From Rhodospirillales bacterium (GTDB lineage Bacteria; Pseudomonadota; Gammaproteobacteria; Steroidobacterales; Rariloculaceae): DNA of 15,317 nt. Where the stretch lies: assembly GCA_024640665.1 (NCBI GenBank), contig JAHEEO010000046.1, forward strand, positions 1 through 15,317. The letters are read 5' to 3'. The notes beneath the pieces were generated by a model. It searched no databases, was not told the origin of the DNA, and worked only from the letters and a program-made list of their open reading frames with translations. Shown in pieces: positions 1 to 8,189 of this stretch (positions within the stretch are counted from its first letter, which is position 1; each line of letters opens with the position of its first letter). The position numbers and the translations under genes are program-made.

Positions 1-816
1 CGATTCAGGGCCTTCCATGTATGAGAAGCCAATTGATACGACGCGTAGCGTATCGTTCACCAGTTCTTGTTCTGCCCGTCCCATTGCGGAGAATATTTCT
101 GCCGGGTCGGAAGACTCACCGGCTGCAGCGTAATTAAACTTTCTATCCAGCAGACCAAAGAATGGAACAAGGCTATCTTCGTGCCTGACCTGCTTAAACT
201 GTGACCAGCCTTGTTTGTAGAGTGACTGTTCGTAAAACGCGGAATCGGGACCGTAAGCGAGTGCCAAGCCATAGGCCTGTTCTGCCTCGCGGTAACGCTG
301 TGAAACAAACAGCATTTCGCCGCGTCTGAATTGCGCTTCATCAATGTGCATTGTGTCCGGATATTCGGCAACTAAACGATCCAAGGTTGCCAGCGCCTCA
401 TCGATACGCCCCCCCGCCTCATGCGCACGAGCGAGCTGGTAAAGCACGAGATCATTCTTTGCATAGTCGGGGTATGAGTCCAGCAATTGCTCATAGAGTC
501 CGACGGTACTGCCCGCGGCACTGGTCAAACCTTCGAGATTGCGCTGCAGCTGCTCGACTTCGACAGTTTCAAGCTGCAGATCCGCGAGTCGGCGCATCGC
601 CTCTGCGCGAAGCAGTGGGTCTTCGGAGGCCAGGTCGAGAAACAATCGATAGCTCTCGATTGCCTTTTGCTCACTACCGTCGATGCTGCGTGCCGTGTCG
701 ACTTCGACGACGACAGAATCCAGCTCTTTGATCGTGCCCTCATCATTGCCACCGCCGCGGCCAAAAGGCCAGATCGCCATGGCGGCTAGAATAGGCACCA
801 GAATGCTCTGCATCAT
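1..816 (-). CDS. TPR-repeat exported protein, partial (C-terminus beyond left edge)
   Basis: Only the first 272 codons lie in the window; the frame is open to base 1. The start is set by a 4-bp ATGA overlap with the stop of the upstream TPR gene (ATG at 816-814, TGA at 815-813), which suggests translational coupling. A second in-frame ATG follows directly. The N-terminus has a short hydrophobic stretch (about residues 4-16) ending in WPFG, then a Gly/Asp-rich patch, so it is a weak signal peptide or anchor with no lipobox cysteine. Residues about 48-225 have the helix-turn-helix spacing of TPR units, for example the helices around LVLYQLARAHEAGGRIDEAL (123-142) and RYREAEQAYGLALAYGPDS (174-192). 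No cysteine is visible. TPR proteins are usually scaffolds for protein assembly. I infer an envelope role from the neighbours and do not recognise a specific function. Confidence 0.8.
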   Translation of the reverse strand, partial: MMQSILVPILAAMAIWPFGRGGGNDEGTIKELDSVVVEVDTARSIDGSEQKAIESYRLFLDLASEDPLLRAEAMRRLADLQLETVEVEQLQRNLEGLTSAAGSTVGLYEQLLDSYPDYAKNDLVLYQLARAHEAGGRIDEALATLDRLVAEYPDTMHIDEAQFRRGEMLFVSQRYREAEQAYGLALAYGPDSAFYEQSLYKQGWSQFKQVRHEDSLVPFFGLLDRKFNYAAAGESSDPAEIFSAMGRAEQELVNDTLRVVSIGFSYMEGPES

Positions 817-2714
817 TCCGGGCCTCCAGCGACGACTTCAGCGGTAGGCGCGGGAACGATTGCTGCAGCTCGATCATAGATCGCTGCAAGCGAGAAACGC
901 GCCTGCACCATGTATGTACTCAGCCGATTGCGTTGCGCTACCAGTTCTTCAACTGCAATGTCCTGCAAATAGTTCTGCTGCTGCACGATTGCAGCATCTG
1001 TTGAGCCCTGTAAACCACGTACGCGCGCGTTCAGCGCCTTCACCTGAGCCGTTTGTGCGACAAATTGGTCTGGCCAGTCGTCGCGCGCGGTACGGACGCG
1101 CAGGTCAAGCCGGTCTGCTGCGCGCAGTTCCCGCTCCAAGTCTTGCAGCTCGCGCTGCGCCCGCCAGGAGCGTTCGTGGTATTGCTTCTTCAAGTCCCAT
1201 ATCAACAGCCCTTTCAAGAACCGCTGTTTACCTCTAAGCTCAGCGCCGCGGGCATCGTCACCCAACATCGTCAGGCTGGGCTCCATGTCGACCAGATCGC
1301 GCCACAGCATCTGCTGCTCGCGCGATGCAAGCGCCACGAAATCCTCGCTGCGTTCAACGGCGTTCAAGCGCGACTCTAAAGAGACACGTCTGGCATTCAT
1401 CGCGTCCAAGTCAATTTGCGCAAGGCTCGCTTGCATGAGGGGAAGCCGCTGTGTGTACGCGCGCTGCTTGGTATCTAAGATGTCGTCGAAAGCGCCGAGG
1501 CTGCGTGACCATTCGTTTATGTTCTGGTCTAAGTACAGCAAGTCTCGATAGTTCTTCAGCCCTTCTTGAAAGCGATCGGTTGAAATCAGCTCGTAGAGAT
1601 ACCGAGACTCAATCGAGTCTGGCACTTGATCCAGCCGCCAATACCACCCCGTGCCGTCCACAGAACCCTGGGCAAGCAAGTCGGCCAGCAGCGTACCGTT
1701 TGAAATAGCGCCGATTGCGTCGTCCAACCGATTAATCTCATTGCTGAATGCATCGATAGCGCTCGAGTAGTGTTCCACTGCTTGGCCATCGGCGCCCAAC
1801 TGCGCGTATGCGTAAGGCACTGCAAGTAAAGATTCTTGAACCGCAGAGTCCAGCAGGTCACGGCCGCGCAACTCCACCCAAGGCGCGAGGGCAGAGCGAT
1901 AGTCTTGCAGTTCTGCGTCCGACCAGCCCACGCCAAGCAGCGCTTTGGTCGAAAACGGGCCATCGAGCCGGACGCGTTGCAGCGGTAGTTTGGCCGCTGC
2001 CGGTGCACTGGCCTGCAACCATGCATAGCCAAGCGCTACATTCGCTTTGTCGCGCAATGCAACGGCCTGCGGATCGTCATCGTCTTCGAGCTGACCAACT
2101 TCATTCAGCACCGCTGCGCCGGCCTCGATCTGACCCAAACGAACCAGCGCAACGCCAATGTTGTAGCGAGCATAGGCAATCCAACGCTCGCGGCGTTTTG
2201 GCCATGCTTCGAGCAAACTCAGCGCTGCGGCGAACTCGCCTTGATCCATCAGCACTTGTGCATGCAGCATCTGGCGATCCGGCTCCAACTCCTCCGGCAA
2301 TGCGTCATTGATTCGGTTCAATGCAGCAAGCGATTCATCGAGGTAGCCGCGTTGATGCCATATCTTGGCAAGAAAGAACCAGGCACGATCATGCAAGCTC
2401 GGTTCGACCGAACCCGCCAATAAGTCCTCGAATATCTGCCCAGCCAGGCGATGCTGCCCATATGAAAGATACAAGCCGCCCAATAAGAGTTCGGCCTCGC
2501 CTGTGTGCGACGGGATTTCATCGCGCGCCTGAGCGGAAAGCAGCCGAGTTAGCGCACCGAAGTAGTCATCTTGATAAAAGTGAAACAGCACTTCGCCGTA
2601 CGCAAGATCCTGAACAACGATGGGCTCGCTCTCATAATCCTCGGCGCTACCCGCTGCTGTCGCAGCAAGCAGCGCGGCGAGTGCAAGCGCACTACTTTTG
2701 GCGAATCGCAGCAC
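813..2714 (-). CDS. Exported TPR / coiled-coil protein, 633 residues, function unknown
   Basis: The start is GTG at 2714-2712, three bases after the stop of the 191-residue gene. A GGGAG motif inside the last codons of that gene sits six bases upstream and supports this start. Residues 1-24 form a clear signal peptide (basic start, Ala/Leu core, cut expected after GSA before EDYESE), so the product is probably periplasmic or envelope-associated. Residues about 38-330 are helical TPR-like pairs, e.g. around 76-100, 110-134, 150-170 and 182-205. The second half, about 415-610, is rich in heptad-like charged helices and likely coiled coil. It contains no cysteine. The protein reads like a scaffold. 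I do not recognise a named family beyond TPR. It overlaps the next TPR gene by 4 bp. Confidence 0.88.
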   Translation of the reverse strand: MLRFAKSSALALAALLAATAAGSAEDYESEPIVVQDLAYGEVLFHFYQDDYFGALTRLLSAQARDEIPSHTGEAELLLGGLYLSYGQHRLAGQIFEDLLAGSVEPSLHDRAWFFLAKIWHQRGYLDESLAALNRINDALPEELEPDRQMLHAQVLMDQGEFAAALSLLEAWPKRRERWIAYARYNIGVALVRLGQIEAGAAVLNEVGQLEDDDDPQAVALRDKANVALGYAWLQASAPAAAKLPLQRVRLDGPFSTKALLGVGWSDAELQDYRSALAPWVELRGRDLLDSAVQESLLAVPYAYAQLGADGQAVEHYSSAIDAFSNEINRLDDAIGAISNGTLLADLLAQGSVDGTGWYWRLDQVPDSIESRYLYELISTDRFQEGLKNYRDLLYLDQNINEWSRSLGAFDDILDTKQRAYTQRLPLMQASLAQIDLDAMNARRVSLESRLNAVERSEDFVALASREQQMLWRDLVDMEPSLTMLGDDARGAELRGKQRFLKGLLIWDLKKQYHERSWRAQRELQDLERELRAADRLDLRVRTARDDWPDQFVAQTAQVKALNARVRGLQGSTDAAIVQQQNYLQDIAVEELVAQRNRLSTYMVQARFSLAAIYDRAAAIVPAPTAEVVAGGPE

Positions 2715-2717
2715 GCA

Positions 2718-3293
2718 CTACTCCCACTCTTTAACGACGAATTCAGGCTGTAGCTGCGTCTCACGATCCGAAATTGTGAGCTCGATGTACTTTGGTCCAA
2801 TTCCCTTGTCGAAATTCAGGGCGGCGCCGCGTCGATAGTCGCGCGTATGCGGACCTTCACCGGTGAATACGGCGACTAACTCGTGGGCACCCGCCCGCAT
2901 GTTGCCGACAAAGAGACGTTGCACTCCACCGCGATGCAGTGCCGTCACTTCACGATCGGTATACAAGTAGTTTGTAACGTCATCGCCATCGAGCGTCAGC
3001 TCGACAGAGTCCAATCCGAAGAACTCGCCGACATCCATTGAAACAAATACGGCCACTTGCGTGTTGGCCGGGAACAGCAGCTCCTCCTCCAACAAAAAAA
3101 GATCTCTGTTCAAGTCGACAGCGAGTTTCTTGAGGTCTTGAACCTCTTCATCAAGCGTTCGAAACTCAGCTGAATTCTGCTGCCCGGCCTCGGCGTTGAA
3201 CTGCGGCAGCGGATCAACAGCAGCAAGCTCCTGCGAACCGATTAATGGCGAAACCATAATCAACAATGCCAGGTAGATAAATCGATACTTCAT
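2718..3293 (-). CDS. Exported 191-residue protein with short coiled coil and beta-rich domain, unknown function
   Basis: ATG at 3293-3291 is preceded by GGAG six bases away, a good ribosome-binding site. Residues 1-20 are a signal peptide (MKYR then a hydrophobic core ending LIGS). Residues about 42-72 (EFRTLDEEVQDLKKL onward) form a short acidic helix likely to be coiled coil. Residues about 75-185 alternate hydrophobic and polar positions like a beta sandwich, with turns such as LDGDDVTNY and HRGGVQRLFVGNMRAGAHEL, resembling PEGA- or Ig-like folds. There is no cysteine and no DNA-binding motif. It sits 23 bp after the thioredoxin gene and 3 bp before the TPR gene, so it is almost certainly co-transcribed. 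Partnership with the TPR protein is inference from position. Confidence 0.85.
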   Translation of the reverse strand: MKYRFIYLALLIMVSPLIGSQELAAVDPLPQFNAEAGQQNSAEFRTLDEEVQDLKKLAVDLNRDLFLLEEELLFPANTQVAVFVSMDVGEFFGLDSVELTLDGDDVTNYLYTDREVTALHRGGVQRLFVGNMRAGAHELVAVFTGEGPHTRDYRRGAALNFDKGIGPKYIELTISDRETQLQPEFVVKEWE

Positions 3294-3316
3294 TTCTTAC
3301 TCCGCCAATTCGCCGT

Positions 3317-3829
3317 TTATTCGCGCAACAGATTGCGCAGTTGGTCAGCGTAGTGGTCTTGCTCAGTTCGACTGAAACCCTCGACGACTTCGCGCACTTG
3401 CCCTTCACGATCAATGAACACGACCAAGGGCATGTCGTCCACTTCGTACATTTCTCCAACGACGCCGCCGACGTCGTGCAACACCGCATATGTCAATCCA
3501 AGCGCCTGCGCTGTGTCACGCGCTTGCGCCATCTGCGGATCGAGATTTACGGCCAGTAGAGCGAGACCGCTTTCGCCATAGCTTTGATGCAAAGCTTCAA
3601 ACGCTTTGAGCTGGGTTCGGCATTCGCCACACCAACTTGCCCAAAACGTGAGTAGCACCACTTCGCCCCGATATTCCGAAAGACGGAGATTCGGTCCGGT
3701 CGTGCTCTTGAGAGCAAAGTCGGGCGCACTGCCATCATCGACTTCGTCGGCTGCAAACAAAGACCCGTTGCAATATGTGCAAATGGCGACAGCAACCGCC
3801 GTCGCGAAGATTTTTGTCCGCATCACCAT
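3317..3829 (-). CDS. TlpA/ResA-like periplasmic thioredoxin-fold protein
   Basis: This 170-residue protein has a signal peptide (residues 1 to about 27, ending SLFAAD) and one thioredoxin-like domain of the TlpA/AhpC-TSA type. The domain runs APDFAL (35-40), WASWCGEC with the redox pair C67 and C70, then a probable cis-proline P134 in DDMPLVVFID. It probably reduces or exchanges thiols in the periplasm; the CGEC pair is unlike DsbA (CPHC). ATG at 3829 is preceded by GGAAG; a second ATG at 3823 is an alternative start. Two further cysteines (C17, C20) lie inside the signal peptide and would be lost on cleavage. It is the first gene of the four-gene exported-protein run. None of its visible neighbours contains cysteine, so its substrate is probably encoded elsewhere. 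Confidence 0.88.
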   Translation of the reverse strand: MVMRTKIFATAVAVAICTYCNGSLFAADEVDDGSAPDFALKSTTGPNLRLSEYRGEVVLLTFWASWCGECRTQLKAFEALHQSYGESGLALLAVNLDPQMAQARDTAQALGLTYAVLHDVGGVVGEMYEVDDMPLVVFIDREGQVREVVEGFSRTEQDHYADQLRNLLRE

Positions 3830-4087
3830 TGTCTGCTTCCGTGCATGGTGTTCGTCTGAACCTTGTACTAGTTATGTCGTTCCGCCCCAAGCGGATAAAG
3901 CGCGCCGCATACATCGCGATGCCCGCGCGCCTGGCAACCTTAATTAAGTCGTGTCACGAGTATCTATGAGCCAAGTCTCAATCTACTCCGAGTTCAATTA
4001 CTCAAAGCAGGAAACGTGCCAACTTATGGTATCGGGCGGAAAGCCCTATAGCAGTGTCAACGGTTCAACATAACGTTGAATTGCAGA

Positions 4088-4113
4088 GTAGCCAAGTGTC
4101 TGCACTTGGCTAC
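4088..4113 (-). terminator. Perfect 11-bp stem-loop downstream of purL, possible transcript end
   Basis: GTAGCCAAGTG (4088-4098) is exactly complementary to CACTTGGCTAC (4103-4113), with the 4-base loop TCTG. It lies about 100 bp past the purL stop. There is no T-run after it on either strand, so it is not a textbook intrinsic terminator. It could be a 3'-end stabiliser, a processing signal or part of a structured RNA. The hairpin is certain from sequence; the terminator role is a guess. Confidence 0.4.
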
Positions 4114-4163
4114 AGTGAGAACAAGGCTTGCCTCTAACTCGTTGAACAAACGGACAATCTGGG

Positions 4164-4179
4164 GTCGCGGTTTCGCGAC
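4164..4179. repeat. 6-bp GTCGCG/CGCGAC stem-loop after purL
   Basis: GTCGCG (4164-4169) and CGCGAC (4174-4179) pair around the loop GTTT, about 36 bp past the purL stop. There is no T-run on the minus strand after it. Together with the 4088-4113 stem it could shape the 3' end of the purL mRNA. Confidence 0.35.
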
Positions 4180-4214
4180 ATAAAACTGGAAAAGAAATAG
4201 CCGCTCGCGTGAAC

Positions 4215-7200
4215 TCAGTCGACCCACGCACGAGCGTTATCGAACAATTGTTGCCACGGAGAGAACGTTCCCCAGTTATTTGGATACCAGGAATTTTGCA
4301 CGCTGCGGAACACTCTTTCGGGGTGAGGCATCATTATGGTAACTCTTCCATCGGAATTGCAGAGTCCTGTGATGCCCCTCGGCGAACCGTTGGGATTCTG
4401 CGGGTAGTGATCTGTGACCATTCCATGGTTGTCGACGAAGCGCAGCGCAGTAAGACTTCTCTCGCACTGCTCTAGACTAAGACTGTCCTTGAAAAGGGCC
4501 TTGCCCTCACCATGCGATACGACAACAGGCATCCGCGAGCCAGCCATGCCGCGCAGCAATACCGACGGGCTGTCCTGAACTTCCACCAAAGAAAACCTCG
4601 CCTCAAATTGATCGGATCGGTTTCGAACAAATCGCGGCCACGCATCCGTTCCCGGAATAAGCTCCTTCAGCGCTGACAACATCTGACAGCCGTTACAAAC
4701 GCCGAGCGCGAAGATCTCGTCACGCTGAAAAAATGTCTCAAACATTTTCCGCAGCGCCGAGTTATACAGTATGGATTTCGCCCACCCTTCGCCGGCGCCT
4801 AAAACATCACCGTACGAAAAGCCGCCGCAGGTAACGATGCCGGCGTAGGCTTCCAACGACGCCCGCCCTTTCATCAGGTCGGTCATGTGCACATCGTGCG
4901 ATTCGAAGCCTGCAGCATCCAAGGCAGCGGCCATTTCACGCTGACCATTTACGCCCTGCTCGCGGAGCACGGCAACTTTCGGCCTTGCATCCGTCGCCTG
5001 AGGGCGGGCACCCGGTTCCGGAGGCAGCGCAAAACTCAAATGCACATTCAGCCCTGGATCGGCGTTGTCGAGCGTTGCATCACGAGCTTCTTTTGCGCAC
5101 TCGGGATTGTCGCGCAGCGCCTGCATTCGATAAGTCAATTCAGACCAAATGCCATGCAAATGCGAACGATCCGCAGCGAACTTATTGATGCCGCGATGTG
5201 AAACGCGCAATTGCTGATCCTGCGTTTTGCCATCGAGCGCTGCAAGACGCGCAATAACATGCGTCGACTTAATGCCGTGCTGCGAGAAAGCCGCTTCGAC
5301 CTTATCCAAGTCGGATTCGCGAATTTGTATCAGCACACCCAGTTCTTCGCTAAAAAGATAGTCAACAATCTGCTTAACTTTCTTAGGTACGATTATTTCC
5401 AATCCCACCCTCGATGCGAAGGCCATCTCGGCCAAAGCCGCGAACCAGCCACCGTCTGAACGATCGTGATACGCCAGCAGTTTCCCCGCATCGCGAAGTT
5501 GCCTCTGCGCCGCGAAAAACCCCTTTATGACATCAGGACTTTCAACGTCAGGGTGTGCAGCACCAAACTCGCCATAACTTTGCGCCAAACAAGAGCCGCC
5601 CAGCCGGCTCGCCCCATCGGCAAGGTCGATGGCGACTATAAGCGTGTCTGGGGTGCTTGTATCGAGCAGTGGCGTCAGCGTCTTACGGACATCGGCGACG
5701 GGTGCAAACGCCGAAATAATTAAAGACACCGGCGACGTTACGGCTTTCTTGCCGGCAACATCTTCCCACGTTGTCTGCATGGACAGCGAGTCCTTACCGA
5801 CTGGAATAGCAATGCCAAGCGCTGGACAGAATTCCTCGCCGATCGACTGCACCATTTCGTACAGCGCCAGATCGTCATTTCCATGTCCCGCTGCCGCCAT
5901 CCAATTGGCTGAAAGCCTAATGTCGCTCAACTCGGCAACGTCTGCAGCGGCGATATTCAAAATTGCTTCGGCGACCGCAAGACGCGCCGACGCGGGCCCG
6001 GAGCGAATGGCAACCGGGGTGCGCTCGCCCATAGCCATCGCTTCACCCGTGTAATCGCGAAATCCACTCGTCGTGACAGCCACATCACTTACTGGAATCT
6101 GCCAAGGACCAACAAGTTGATCGCGGCTCACCAAGCCACCGACGCTGCGATCACCGATATGGATTAGAAAAGACTTATCAGCGACAGCCGGAAACGAAAG
6201 TACTCGACGGACTGCATCTTCAAGATCAAATTGAGGCCGCTCCCAAGACGACTTCTCTACCGGCAGACGGTCAGCTGTGCGCGTCATTTTCGGCGGCTTA
6301 CCGAACAGCACATCCATCGGCATAGCGACTGGTGTATCTTCGAAGTCGCGATCGGTAACTGTCAGCGTTTTGTCGGCTGTTAATTCACCGATGACTGCGT
6401 ATGGACAGCGCTCGCGTTTACAAATTTCGATAAAGCGCTCGATGTTGCCAGCTTCAATCGAAAGCATGTAGCGCTCTTGGGATTCGTTGCACCACAGTTC
6501 CATTGGGCTCATGCCTGGCTCATCGTTCGGCACGCTGCGCAATTCGATCAAAGCGCCTATACCGCTATGATCAACAATCTCCGGCACAGCATTCGACAAG
6601 CCTCCCGCACCGACATCGTGAATAGCCGCAATCGGATTAGCACTGCCGGACGCGCAGCATGCGTCGATGACTTCCTGCGCACGACGCTGCATTTCCGGAT
6701 TGCCGCGCTGTACCGACGCAAAATCGAGCGTTTCTTCGCCCGTACCACTGCCTTGCGAGGATGCGGCACCGCCGCCAAGGCCAATCAGCATGGCGGGACC
6801 GCCAATGACAACTAGCTTGGCACCCGGTCCGGGTACGTCCTTGTCCACATGCTCGGCACGGATATTGCCAACGCCACCTGCGATCATGATGGGCTTGTGA
6901 TAACCACGCCATTGGCCCCGATCTTTGATCAGGCAAGTTCGGAAGTAGCCTGTAATATTCGGTCGTCCAAACTCATTATTGAATTGCGCGGCGCCTATCG
7001 GCGCTTCGAGCATAATCGACAACGGCGAAGCGATGCGTGCAGGCAACCCGGGCGTCGACTTTTCCCAGGATTGCTTCCAGTCCGGCATATTCAGATGCGA
7101 TACCGTGAACCCCACCAGGCCCGCCTTGGGCTTCGCACCCCGCCCGGTTGCGCCCTCATCGCGAATCTCACCACCGGAACCGGTTGCCGCCCCGGGAAAC

Positions 7201-8111
7201 GGCGAAATCGCAGTTGGATGATTATGGGTCTCGACTTTCATGACCAGATGGGCTGGCTCGGTCACCCAGCGATACACCCCGCTGGCGACATCCGGCAAGA
7301 GCCATTGCGCCGTCGCGCCCTGCACCACTGCGGCATTGTCTTTATAGGCAGACAAGACCCCGCCTGGCGACATGGCATGGGTATTGCGAATCATGTCGAA
7401 GAGGCTCTTTGGTGCGGCAGCGCCGTCAATAAGCCAATCGGCATTGAATACTTTATGCCGACAGTGCTCAGAGTTGGCCTGGGCAAACATCATGAGTTCG
7501 ACGTCTGTCGGGTTTCGCTGCAGCTCCGTAAAGCGCGTCATCAGGTATTCGATCTCGTCATCGGAAAGAGCGAGCCCCAATTGGGCATTGGCGCGCTCCA
7601 GCGCCCCATTGCGGCCTTTCGTTATATCCACGTGGCCTAGCTTACGAGGCGCATGCTCCGCAAATAACATGCGCTCCTCCGGAAAATCCATCAGGCATGT
7701 TTCGGTCATTCGATCATGCAGCAGCGGAGATATCTCGGCTAACTCGTCAGCTGTGAGTTGACGGTCCGCCCGCAGCTCATAGACCTTGCCGCGCTCGATT
7801 CTATGCACGGGCAACCCGCAGATTTGCGCAATATCGGTGGCTTTCGAGGCCCACGGGGATATCGTCCCGATTCGGGGTATAACGTGCAGACGCATGCCTT
7901 GCGGCTGATGCTCATCATCGACGCCATAGTGCAATATCGCCTGCAGGACTTTGAATTCGGCGGTCTCTAAACCACGCTGGATATGAACAAAATGCTCATA
8001 TCGCACGGCTATATCGGAGATTGCAGCGATCCGATCATGCAGCTGTCGCCGCAGTTTATCTAAGCGGAACGCCGTCTCGGCCGCGGGTCCGGCCAAGTGC
8101 AACATTGTCAT
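4215..8111 (-). CDS. purL: Phosphoribosylformylglycinamidine synthase (FGAM synthase), long single-chain form
   Basis: This enzyme converts FGAR, glutamine and ATP to FGAM in cytosolic de novo purine synthesis. At 1298 residues it matches the large proteobacterial form (about 1295). The N-terminal PurS-like part is followed by the signature NSEHCRHK (213-220), KVETHNHPT (292-300), GGEIRDEGATGRG (313-325) and GGGAASSQGSG. The second synthetase half has GGLVSRDQLVGPW, GKDSLSM and YHDRSDGGW. The C-terminal class I glutaminase begins near residue 1040 (VAVLREQGVNGQ). Its nucleophile is C1139 in GVCNGCQ, with H1263 and E1265 in MPHPER. All key residues seem intact. ATG at 8111 is used; a second ATG two codons later is possible. 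It lies 78 bp downstream of the hydrolase gene and may share its transcript. Confidence 0.98.
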   Translation of the reverse strand: MTMLHLAGPAAETAFRLDKLRRQLHDRIAAISDIAVRYEHFVHIQRGLETAEFKVLQAILHYGVDDEHQPQGMRLHVIPRIGTISPWASKATDIAQICGLPVHRIERGKVYELRADRQLTADELAEISPLLHDRMTETCLMDFPEERMLFAEHAPRKLGHVDITKGRNGALERANAQLGLALSDDEIEYLMTRFTELQRNPTDVELMMFAQANSEHCRHKVFNADWLIDGAAAPKSLFDMIRNTHAMSPGGVLSAYKDNAAVVQGATAQWLLPDVASGVYRWVTEPAHLVMKVETHNHPTAISPFPGAATGSGGEIRDEGATGRGAKPKAGLVGFTVSHLNMPDWKQSWEKSTPGLPARIASPLSIMLEAPIGAAQFNNEFGRPNITGYFRTCLIKDRGQWRGYHKPIMIAGGVGNIRAEHVDKDVPGPGAKLVVIGGPAMLIGLGGGAASSQGSGTGEETLDFASVQRGNPEMQRRAQEVIDACCASGSANPIAAIHDVGAGGLSNAVPEIVDHSGIGALIELRSVPNDEPGMSPMELWCNESQERYMLSIEAGNIERFIEICKRERCPYAVIGELTADKTLTVTDRDFEDTPVAMPMDVLFGKPPKMTRTADRLPVEKSSWERPQFDLEDAVRRVLSFPAVADKSFLIHIGDRSVGGLVSRDQLVGPWQIPVSDVAVTTSGFRDYTGEAMAMGERTPVAIRSGPASARLAVAEAILNIAAADVAELSDIRLSANWMAAAGHGNDDLALYEMVQSIGEEFCPALGIAIPVGKDSLSMQTTWEDVAGKKAVTSPVSLIISAFAPVADVRKTLTPLLDTSTPDTLIVAIDLADGASRLGGSCLAQSYGEFGAAHPDVESPDVIKGFFAAQRQLRDAGKLLAYHDRSDGGWFAALAEMAFASRVGLEIIVPKKVKQIVDYLFSEELGVLIQIRESDLDKVEAAFSQHGIKSTHVIARLAALDGKTQDQQLRVSHRGINKFAADRSHLHGIWSELTYRMQALRDNPECAKEARDATLDNADPGLNVHLSFALPPEPGARPQATDARPKVAVLREQGVNGQREMAAALDAAGFESHDVHMTDLMKGRASLEAYAGIVTCGGFSYGDVLGAGEGWAKSILYNSALRKMFETFFQRDEIFALGVCNGCQMLSALKELIPGTDAWPRFVRNRSDQFEARFSLVEVQDSPSVLLRGMAGSRMPVVVSHGEGKALFKDSLSLEQCERSLTALRFVDNHGMVTDHYPQNPNGSPRGITGLCNSDGRVTIMMPHPERVFRSVQNSWYPNNWGTFSPWQQLFDNARAWVD

Positions 8112-8189
8112 GGATAGGCTTCAGGGCTTGGGTGAAAATTCGAGTTGGCCCATGATAACCAATCGGCGCCGAGCTAAACAGATGACAGC

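Larger units (their letters stand above)
3830..4214. other. 385-bp intergenic region with several inverted repeats
   Basis: This is the gap between the end of purL and the start of the thioredoxin gene, both on the minus strand. No convincing ORF is present; a 61-codon minus-strand ORF overlaps the end of purL and looks like noise. It holds a perfect 11-bp stem (4088-4113), a 6-bp stem (4164-4179), a small TTCAAC/GTTGAA stem (4064-4080), a 10-bp CTTAATTAAG palindrome near 3939-3948 and an adjacent TCGTGTCACGA dyad. It must contain the 3' end of the purL transcript and the promoter of the thioredoxin operon. I could not place a promoter with a good -35/-10 pair. Confidence 0.6.

Noticed and set aside
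1808..2311. 167-codon plus-strand ORF opposite the 633-residue TPR gene.
   Set aside because: Arg/Pro/Ala-rich composition is typical of antisense shadow frames; the minus-strand frame has a signal peptide and continuous helical pattern.
3317..3829. Lipoprotein call for the thioredoxin, based on cysteines C17 and C20 in the signal region.
   Set aside because: Neither cysteine has a proper lipobox before it (Ile or Tyr at -1); a signal peptide cut near SLFAAD fits better.
4030..4060. Perfect TTGACA on the minus strand (complement of 4055-4060) as a promoter for the thioredoxin operon.
   Set aside because: At a 16-18 bp spacer the next hexamers are GC-rich (GCCCGA); the nearest -10-like words are 20 bp or more away. 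It is also over 200 bp from the first gene.
4063..4147. Possible integron attC site: GTTCAAC (RYYYAAC type) and GTTGAAC (GTTRRRY type) at the ends of an 85-bp stretch with an internal hairpin.
   Set aside because: The sequences just inside the two core sites do not pair as the L boxes of an attC should, and there is no integrase or cassette array nearby. The match is probably by chance.
6849..7640. 263-codon plus-strand ORF opposite purL.
   Set aside because: The sense strand encodes intact PurL motifs over the same bases, and the antisense product shows no recognisable domain or ribosome-binding site.
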